DNA of 13,868 bases from Candidatus Delongbacteria bacterium (GTDB taxonomy: Bacteria; UBA4055). Location of the stretch: assembly GCA_013139625.1 (NCBI GenBank), contig WTAK01000025.1, positions 1-13,868 of the forward strand, given 5' to 3'. Shown piece by piece: positions 1 through 4,347 of this stretch. Both the position numbers and the translations under genes were made by a program. The notes below the pieces were generated by a model that was not told the origin of the DNA, ran no database searches, and worked only from the letters and a program-made list of their open reading frames with translations. Numbering within the stretch: position 1 is the stretch's first letter; the number at the start of each line of letters is the position of its first letter.

Positions 1-900
1 AGGATTTATTACTATTCCGGCTCTCATTCTAGCAAAGTAATTGTCTTTATCAATAGAAAAATTTCTTTGGATCATAAATTCAGTAAAGCTGTTTCCACTA
101 TATAATGTTGCTAGTTCATCGTCAGCAAAGAATTGAAAATAGATCTTACTGAATCCCATCCATTTTTGTCCAAATTTAGCAGAAAATCGAGTATCTGATT
201 GTATTAAATAAGGTATGTTTTGATACAAGTCAGTGTATCCAGCTGAGATCTGTTGTTTTAAGACATATTCTCTTTTGAATTTATTTTTATATTTAATTCC
301 TGCAGAAAACTTAGAATATCCGAGATAATTATTTTCATTGAGATCATTAAAGTGAAAGAAATCAATAAAAGGTTGCCATTTTTTTGATTTTATCAGAGAT
401 ACTTCCCCAAAAGTGACCATATTACCATCAAATTCATTTTCCTCAATACCTTCAAGTTTATAATTTCTTCCCAGATATTTACCGGATATAGCTGTTTTAA
501 AAGAACTATTATTCCAAACAATATCCATCCCTGTTGAAACTCCCTGCTTCAAGCGATAATCCCCTTCAAGTCCAATAAAGTCTGTAGAATAATTATCATT
601 TGAATATATTTCTCCACTGATCCAGGCGGAAAAAAAATGATTTTTTCCGGATCTTGATATTCGTAGGTGATTCCTAGCATAATTATTTTTGTATGTGTTG
701 TATAAAGGAGTATCTGAAGGGTTGTATTTTATGAAAAGCTCATCAGAGAATTCCCAATCGTAGAATTCTGTGTCAAAAAAGTTAGAGACATTACCGATAT
801 TTCCATCTAGGTCATTATATTCGTGGAAATATTCAAATAAATTTGATGAATAAAGAATGTTAAAGATCAGTATGAGTATTATATCGAAATATCTTAGCAT
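1..900 (-). CDS. Probable outer-membrane beta-barrel protein, N-terminal 300 residues (3' end beyond the window)
   Basis: The reading frame is open from an ATG at 900-898 to the left edge, exactly 300 codons, so the C terminus is missing. It begins MLRYFDIILILIFNILYSSN, a short basic start and hydrophobic stretch like a Sec signal peptide. After it come many alternating polar/aromatic strands and Gly/Asn/Asp turns (for example around residues 130-300, ending MRAGIVINP), typical of outer-membrane barrels or porin-like proteins. No catalytic motif or cysteine cluster was seen. The start lies 22 bases after the stop of an exported ferredoxin gene, on the same strand and without an obvious terminator between, so it is probably the distal gene of the ferredoxin operon. 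No clear Shine-Dalgarno precedes it. The family is not recognised; the barrel assignment is inference from composition and strand pattern, and a periplasmic beta-rich protein is the alternative. Confidence 0.6.
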   Translation of the reverse strand, partial: MLRYFDIILILIFNILYSSNLFEYFHEYNDLDGNIGNVSNFFDTEFYDWEFSDELFIKYNPSDTPLYNTYKNNYARNHLRISRSGKNHFFSAWISGEIYSNDNYSTDFIGLEGDYRLKQGVSTGMDIVWNNSSFKTAISGKYLGRNYKLEGIEENEFDGNMVTFGEVSLIKSKKWQPFIDFFHFNDLNENNYLGYSKFSAGIKYKNKFKREYVLKQQISAGYTDLYQNIPYLIQSDTRFSAKFGQKWMGFSKIYFQFFADDELATLYSGNSFTEFMIQRNFSIDKDNYFARMRAGIVINP

Positions 901-922
901 TTGTTTGAGTCAATAATTAAGT

Positions 923-1210
923 TTAATGAATTGCATCTTCTGGGCATACATTGGCACAATTGCCGCAACTCGTACATTTACTTTGAATTATCATTGGTTT
1001 TTCACCTGTGTAATCAATAGCATTACTTGGACATACATCATAACATTTCCCACAAGCGGTACAATCACTTTGATCTATTTCGTAGATATTATTTGCCACC
1101 GGATTTGAACAACTTACGCTTAATTGAAATACTATGAACATAAATGTAAACAGTAGAAAGTAGTTGATCAGTTTTTTATTTACAGAATATTTTAGAGATA
1201 AAGTTTTCAT
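923..1210 (-). CDS. Exported 2[4Fe-4S] ferredoxin-like protein (95 aa, possible lipoprotein)
   Basis: A small secreted ferredoxin. Residues 1-33 form a signal peptide with a basic start and a long hydrophobic core (about 16-30), followed by LSVSC; Cys34 could be a lipidation site, although the lipobox is loose (Leu at -4 instead of -3). The mature part is a bacterial-type di-cluster ferredoxin: Cys50, 53, 56, 60 and Cys79, 82, 85, 89, both CX2CX2CX3CP, the standard spacing for two [4Fe-4S] clusters. It ends at ...CPEDAIH with no extra domain. There is no twin-arginine motif, so Sec export is predicted, which is odd for a cluster protein. The ATG follows AGGT at a usual distance. It is the fourth gene of the leftward ferredoxin series, 47 bases after the preceding one. 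The redox partner is unknown; binding of another metal through the cysteines cannot be excluded. Confidence 0.85.
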   Translation of the reverse strand: MKTLSLKYSVNKKLINYFLLFTFMFIVFQLSVSCSNPVANNIYEIDQSDCTACGKCYDVCPSNAIDYTGEKPMIIQSKCTSCGNCANVCPEDAIH

Positions 1211-1257
1211 ATATACCTATTTTAATGGCTATATTTATAGATAGCAAACACTGTTTA

Positions 1258-1506
1258 CTATTTTATAGCATCATTTGTACAGCTTGTAACACAAAGTTTA
1301 CAGTTGATACATTTTGATACTATTATTACTGCTTTTTCATTTTTATTTTCTATCGCATTTACCGGACAATATTCAATACAGTCATTGCAACCTGTGCATA
1401 GATTTTTCTGAACTTTAGGCTTTAGTCCTGCACCGAAAAGCAAAAAAGTCATGAGGAAAGCTGAAAGTATTATAATTGTTGATTGTTTCTTAAGTATTTT
1501 TATCAT
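1258..1506 (-). CDS. Exported 2[4Fe-4S] ferredoxin-like protein (82 aa)
   Basis: A small exported ferredoxin. I choose the ATG at 1506-1504, giving MIKILKKQSTIIILSAFLMT, because this places a normal signal peptide (basic start, hydrophobic core, cleavage or anchor near FGAG) at the N terminus and leaves an 11-base gap after the upstream stop. The open frame extends to 1560, but that longer form would overlap the upstream gene by 43 bases and bury the signal peptide. The mature part holds two CX2CX2CX3C motifs (CTGCNDCIEYCP and CINCKLCVTSC), the arrangement of bacterial 2[4Fe-4S] ferredoxins. The second motif lacks the usual proline after its fourth cysteine (CTND). No twin arginine is seen. 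It is the third gene of the leftward array. Whether the hydrophobic segment is cleaved or stays as an anchor cannot be told from the sequence. Confidence 0.83.
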   Translation of the reverse strand: MIKILKKQSTIIILSAFLMTFLLFGAGLKPKVQKNLCTGCNDCIEYCPVNAIENKNEKAVIIVSKCINCKLCVTSCTNDAIK

Positions 1507-1517
1507 TTGAAGTCCCG

Positions 1518-2999
1518 TTAATAGGATATTACATATAATTTGATAGCGTTTACAGGACACCTACTTACACACGATCCGCAAGCATTGCATTTTGAAGGGT
1601 CAATGACCGCATCGCCCATCATTCTGATAGCCCCCTGAGTACATGCGGAAACGCACCTACCACATCCATAGCATGCAGAATTAACTATATAAACGATCTT
1701 ACCTGATGAAGCATTTGATATTTCTGAAATATTTCCATTATCATCTTCTGCTTTGATGCCAAAATAATATAATTGTCCTTTTATCAATCCTGTTACTATA
1801 AATGATTCAGAAGAACCTGCTGACTTAGGAGTAAGTAGATTTGATACCAAGGTTGATCTTGCCCAGCTTGCTTCTGTAATAGCTGATGTGGAATGTTTTA
1901 TTTCATAACTTGTTGCGGTACCTACCGAATTATCATCACCTGTAGCTGTCCAATTCAAGGTTATTGAAGTGCTGCTAGCAACATATCCACTACTCACATT
2001 CAAGTTTGTAATGGGAGATGGGGAAATTGTATCCGGGATTTCTGTAGTTGTTGCGGATATAATATTAGATAGGTCTGATAGGTTTCCTGAGTTATCTAAT
2101 GTTTTTATAGCAATAAAATATTCAGTCAAAGGTTCAAGTTCAATTATGTTGAAAGTTTCAATTGATCCTGAAATTGATGGAGTAATTGAATTCGGAACTT
2201 CAGGAATGGAATCCCAGTTCGTTTCTGAGATATTAGTGGATGAAATTTTTATAATATATGAATCGGCAGTTCCTTCAAGGCTGTCATTGCCTGTAGCAAT
2301 CCAATTTATTTCAATAGAAGATGATGATACTAAATTAGGACTGAGATCTGTGGTCGGAGCAGGTGGAATTGAATCTATGTGCGCTCCTTCAATATAAGCA
2401 CTTTCTATTAGCTTAGTACTGGATAAATTCATTTCATCAAATGCTTGAATTGAAACGACAACATTATCATACTCAGGTAATTCATATATCGTATATTTTT
2501 CTAATTCTCCACCTATTTTTGGTAGCTCAGGTGAGAAATTAACAGAGATACTATCCCCTTGCATGTCTTTAAATCCAAACTCATATCTATGAGTTCTTCC
2601 ATTTCCCGCATCATCTCCGGGAGAAGTAAATTCAATTTCTAATTTACCGATAGAATCTGAAATAGCTGTAAAATTTAGTATCTCAGCAGGAGGTATGACA
2701 TCCTTATGAATTACAATTGTTTCTTCGGGACAATTAAAACTATTTATACACTTCATACAGCTTATACAGTCATCAAGATCAATATAAGCACGATGTGTTC
2801 TGGGGTCTTCTTTGATAGCACCAGCAGGACAATTAAAGTTATCTATACATTCTAAGCATCCGGTACACCCTGAATATTCGACTCTGACATCACCGATCAA
2901 TTCTTCAAATTTTGTTGAAGTATCTGCACAGGAAGTTACGATTAAGCTTACAAGAAACAGAATAGTTATAAAAAAATATAAAGTTAGGTTCTTTTTCAA
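1518..2999 (-). CDS. Lipoprotein with ferredoxin - 3x fibronectin-III - ferredoxin architecture (493 aa)
   Basis: A large exported iron-sulfur protein. Residues 1-23 are a lipoprotein signal peptide ending V-T-S with Cys24 as the predicted lipidated residue. An N-terminal di-cluster module follows: Cys45/48/51/57 and Cys78/81/84/90, both CX2CX2CX5CP, with a longer gap than the classical X3. Three fibronectin-III-like domains come next (about 105-205, 212-318 and 325-436); domains 2 and 3 share W-x-A-T-G-[ND]-D, G-T-A-x-S-Y-x-I-K and D-x-x-G-N-x-S patterns. The C-terminal module has Cys443/446/449/453 and Cys471/474/477/481 with the standard X3 spacing. Up to four [4Fe-4S] clusters are predicted. 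Translation appears to start at TTG (2999-2997), with a weak GGTAG upstream and no better start in frame; the gap to the upstream stop is 14 bases. I know no named family with this layout. A surface or periplasmic electron carrier held on a spacer is inference. Confidence 0.88.
   Translation of the reverse strand: MKKNLTLYFFITILFLVSLIVTSCADTSTKFEELIGDVRVEYSGCTGCLECIDNFNCPAGAIKEDPRTHRAYIDLDDCISCMKCINSFNCPEETIVIHKDVIPPAEILNFTAISDSIGKLEIEFTSPGDDAGNGRTHRYEFGFKDMQGDSISVNFSPELPKIGGELEKYTIYELPEYDNVVVSIQAFDEMNLSSTKLIESAYIEGAHIDSIPPAPTTDLSPNLVSSSSIEINWIATGNDSLEGTADSYIIKISSTNISETNWDSIPEVPNSITPSISGSIETFNIIELEPLTEYFIAIKTLDNSGNLSDLSNIISATTTEIPDTISPSPITNLNVSSGYVASSTSITLNWTATGDDNSVGTATSYEIKHSTSAITEASWARSTLVSNLLTPKSAGSSESFIVTGLIKGQLYYFGIKAEDDNGNISEISNASSGKIVYIVNSACYGCGRCVSACTQGAIRMMGDAVIDPSKCNACGSCVSRCPVNAIKLYVISY
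1692..2687 (-). repeat. Three tandem fibronectin-III-like domain repeats within the ferredoxin lipoprotein
   Basis: Approximate limits of the three beta-sandwich repeats are 2385-2687, 2046-2366 and 1692-2027. Shared features are a Pro-rich linker at the start (IPPAE, IPPAPTTDL, SPSPITNL), a central [ST]-P/T-G-[DN]-D loop, a Tyr-x-[IF]-x-x-[KS] strand, and a closing D-x-x-x-[LN]-x-S segment. Repeats 2 and 3 are clearly related; repeat 1 is more diverged. These domains usually act as spacers or carbohydrate/protein-binding modules in secreted proteins. Boundaries are estimated by eye. Confidence 0.7.
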
Positions 3000-3013
3000 A
3001 GATTCTACCGATC

Positions 3014-3421
3014 TTATTTTAATTCAGGTAAATTTCTACAGTGCTTTATTTTACCACAAGGTGTTAATTCTACTTTTTCTTCTTTCTTTATAGAATCTTT
3101 TGCAGTCTCTTCTTTTTCTAAAACTTTTTTTATTACAACTTCTGTTTTTTTCTTTTCGATCTTAGCGATAGCTTTTGTTGGGCAACCAGCGAAGTCTTTT
3201 TGATCTCCATCTACACAAATACCACATCCAATACATTTTTCAAGATCGATCACAGCTTTACCATCAATCATTTCAATTGCATTTGTCGGACATGGGTCAA
3301 CACAGAGATTACAGCTAATACATTTCTCGGCATCTACTTCGTATTTAGGCATATCTCCGAAAGCTGTGAGTGACAAAGATATAGTTAACGTCAGAATAAA
3401 TACTAAACTCAGAAATTTCAT
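3014..3421 (-). CDS. Exported ferredoxin-like protein with Lys/Glu-rich C-terminal tail (135 aa)
   Basis: First gene of the leftward array. I prefer the ATG at 3421-3419 (MKFLSLVFILTLTISLSL), because GAGGA lies five bases upstream of it. An ATG four codons earlier (3433) overlaps that ribosome site. The signal peptide probably ends near TAFG/DMP. The first cluster motif is canonical, CISCNLCVDPCP. The second, CIGCGIC then ten residues then CP, has an enlarged loop (DGDQKDFAG) before its last cysteine. An AIAKIEKKKTE...KEEKVE tail of about 40 charged residues follows, and the protein ends with an additional Cys-X5-Cys pair (CGKIKHC) not expected in ferredoxins. There is no twin-arginine motif. 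The product is probably a periplasmic two-cluster ferredoxin whose tail may contact a partner. Partner and redox role are unknown. Confidence 0.85.
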   Translation of the reverse strand: MKFLSLVFILTLTISLSLTAFGDMPKYEVDAEKCISCNLCVDPCPTNAIEMIDGKAVIDLEKCIGCGICVDGDQKDFAGCPTKAIAKIEKKKTEVVIKKVLEKEETAKDSIKKEEKVELTPCGKIKHCRNLPELK

Positions 3422-3426
3422 TTTAA

Positions 3427-3431
3427 TCCTC
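3427..3431 (-). promoter_or_regulatory. Shine-Dalgarno (GAGGA) fixing the start of the first ferredoxin gene
   Basis: On the minus strand GAGGA is followed by five bases (TTAAA) and then the ATG at 3421. Its first bases overlap the alternative upstream ATG at 3433, which itself has no such site, so the downstream start is favoured. Confidence 0.65.
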
Positions 3432-3439
3432 ATTTTAAG

Positions 3440-3468
3440 TACTTGAATTTAATTAATCATTTCAAGTA
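3440..3468 (-). repeat. 8-bp perfect inverted repeat in the leader of the ferredoxin operon
   Basis: TACTTGAA at 3440-3447 and TTCAAGTA at 3461-3468 are exact reverse complements separated by 13 AT-rich bases. The repeat lies 19-47 bases upstream of the predicted start of the first ferredoxin gene and downstream of its candidate promoter. It could therefore be an operator for a dimeric regulator or a weak leader stem-loop. Such short AT-rich repeats can also arise by chance. Confidence 0.4.
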
Positions 3469-3484
3469 GCACAATTTTAAGAGA

Positions 3485-3515
3485 GAAATATATTACCTAC
3501 TACCTGCTTAATCAA
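3485..3515 (-). promoter_or_regulatory. Candidate -33/-7 promoter of the ferredoxin operon
   Basis: Read on the minus strand, TTG (3515-3513) is followed by 20 bases and then TATATTTC (3492-3485). This matches seven of eight positions of the Bacteroidota-type TAnnTTTG -7 element at an accepted spacing. The same 20-base spacing occurs in the divergent promoter. Transcription from it would give a leader of roughly 55-60 bases containing the inverted repeat. It is a motif match only; one conserved position (G to C) is wrong. Confidence 0.4.
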
Positions 3516-3557
3516 TGATATTATTCATAAGTAAACGAATGAAATTAGAAAAATATG

Positions 3558-3588
3558 TTGCATCAATAATATAATTGTTGTATATTTG
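3558..3588 (+). promoter_or_regulatory. Candidate -33/-7 promoter of the XRE regulator, predicting a leaderless mRNA
   Basis: TTG at 3558-3560, 20 bases, then TATATTTG at 3581-3588: an exact match to TAnnTTTG with a TTG -33 element. The ATG of the regulator starts only five bases after the -7 element, so transcription would begin at or next to the start codon. The absence of any Shine-Dalgarno before this ATG fits a leaderless message. The promoter class is established for Bacteroidota; its use in this organism is inferred. Confidence 0.5.
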
Positions 3589-3592
3589 CAGC

Positions 3593-3856
3593 ATGAAGAC
3601 AAGAAAATTATACAATCGAGTATCTCTGTTGCGCCAAGAGATAGGAATGTCCAGAAAGGAATTGGCAGAAAAAATAGGCGTAAATTTTCAAACTGTAGGA
3701 TATTTGGAAAGGGAGGAATATAATCCAAGTCTAGATCTTGCATTTAGGATATCTGAAGTGTTAGATAAACCGGTAAATTTTATTTTCTCAGCAGAACCGA
3801 TGAAATCTTTAAGTGACATTGCATTTGAAAAAATGAAAAATGGGAGGACAAAATGA
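3593..3856 (+). CDS. Small XRE/Cro-family helix-turn-helix transcriptional regulator (87 aa)
   Basis: A DNA-binding regulator. Residues from MKTRKLYNRVSLLRQEIG onward match the short single-domain XRE type: helices 2-3 are MSRKELAEKIGVNFQTVGYLE, followed by the usual Y-x-P-S-L-x-x-A-x-x-I and a V-N-x-I-F end (about residues 8-64). The start is placed at the ATG 3593. A TTG six codons earlier (3575) is in frame but would lie inside the candidate promoter. The stop overlaps the start of the next gene (ATGA), and a strong GGGAGG within its last codons serves that gene, so the two are translationally coupled. Pairs of such regulators with small membrane proteins are common in bacteria. Its targets are unknown; autoregulation, and control of the divergent ferredoxin operon 172 bases away, are possibilities. 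Confidence 0.88.
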   Translation: MKTRKLYNRVSLLRQEIGMSRKELAEKIGVNFQTVGYLEREEYNPSLDLAFRISEVLDKPVNFIFSAEPMKSLSDIAFEKMKNGRTK

Positions 3857-4275
3857 AGAATCTTAAACTGAACAGTATTCATTTCATGTTAATGAATTAC
3901 CTTAGTCTGATATTTATTGTAATAACATTCCAGTATTTGAGAGATATGGAATGGACTTGGGTATTTGCTTCATCAGAAGTATTTTTCATCGTATTATTTA
4001 TAATAAGTTTCTATTTTTCTTACTTTAAGACAGGAACATGGGGATTCGTTCACAGATCTTTGGAGAAACTGGATGAAAGGGAACTAAAAATCGTTGGTAA
4101 AACATCAAGACTTTCCTATGCTATTTTTACAGTAGTTGCTTTAGCAATAATGTTTCTTCTTTCCATTACAGAATGGAGGATCAATATGGTATTCACCTCA
4201 GCTTTAATATATTTTGCACATATTTTACCTGCATCAATATTAGTGATAAAGAATAGAAAAAAAAGCGTAGAATAA
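3853..4275 (+). CDS. Four-helix integral membrane protein paired with the XRE regulator (140 aa)
   Basis: Hypothetical inner-membrane protein. Four hydrophobic segments are visible at about residues 11-28, 37-58, 88-106 and 112-132. A charged loop between helices 2 and 3 contains HRSLEKLDERELKI. A D-E-R-E motif in this position recalls small membrane proteins (DUF2178-like) often encoded beside XRE regulators, but I do not claim the family. The C terminus is basic (KNRKKSVE). The ATG overlaps the regulator's stop (ATGA) and is preceded by GGGAGG at 3842-3847, so translation should be efficient and coupled. It may sense a membrane signal for the regulator or be its main target. No catalytic or metal-binding motif is seen. 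Confidence 0.75.
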   Translation: MKNLKLNSIHFMLMNYLSLIFIVITFQYLRDMEWTWVFASSEVFFIVLFIISFYFSYFKTGTWGFVHRSLEKLDERELKIVGKTSRLSYAIFTVVALAIMFLLSITEWRINMVFTSALIYFAHILPASILVIKNRKKSVE

Positions 4276-4347
4276 TATTTTCTTTACTTGTATATGATCC
4301 AGATATTTATTACAATTATATAATTACTAAAAATATAGAGGTATTAC

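Noticed and set aside
627..649. 9-bp stem (CGGAAAAAA/TTTTTTCCG) with an A/T tract, terminator-like or phase-variable
   Set aside because: It lies inside the open barrel frame with no sign of a frame change; an A/T-rich hairpin of this kind is plausible by chance in AT-rich coding DNA.
1246..1256. 11-base palindrome AAACACTGTTT in the 47-base gap between two ferredoxin genes
   Set aside because: Too short and AT-rich to call an operator or terminator; no T tract follows.
1507..1560. N-terminal extension of the 82-residue ferredoxin gene (longer open frame to 1560)
   Set aside because: It would overlap the upstream gene by 43 bases and put the signal peptide inside the protein; the ATG at 1506 gives a normal signal peptide and an 11-base gap.
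1969..2397. 142-codon plus-strand open frame opposite the FN3 region
   Set aside because: It lies wholly antisense to a well-supported gene with clear domains, and has no recognisable domain or ribosome site.
4319..4324. TATAAT upstream of the transglutaminase gene as a sigma70-type -10 box
   Set aside because: No -35 element at a usual spacing (nearest TTGTAT is 25 bases away), and AT-rich gaps produce such hexamers often.
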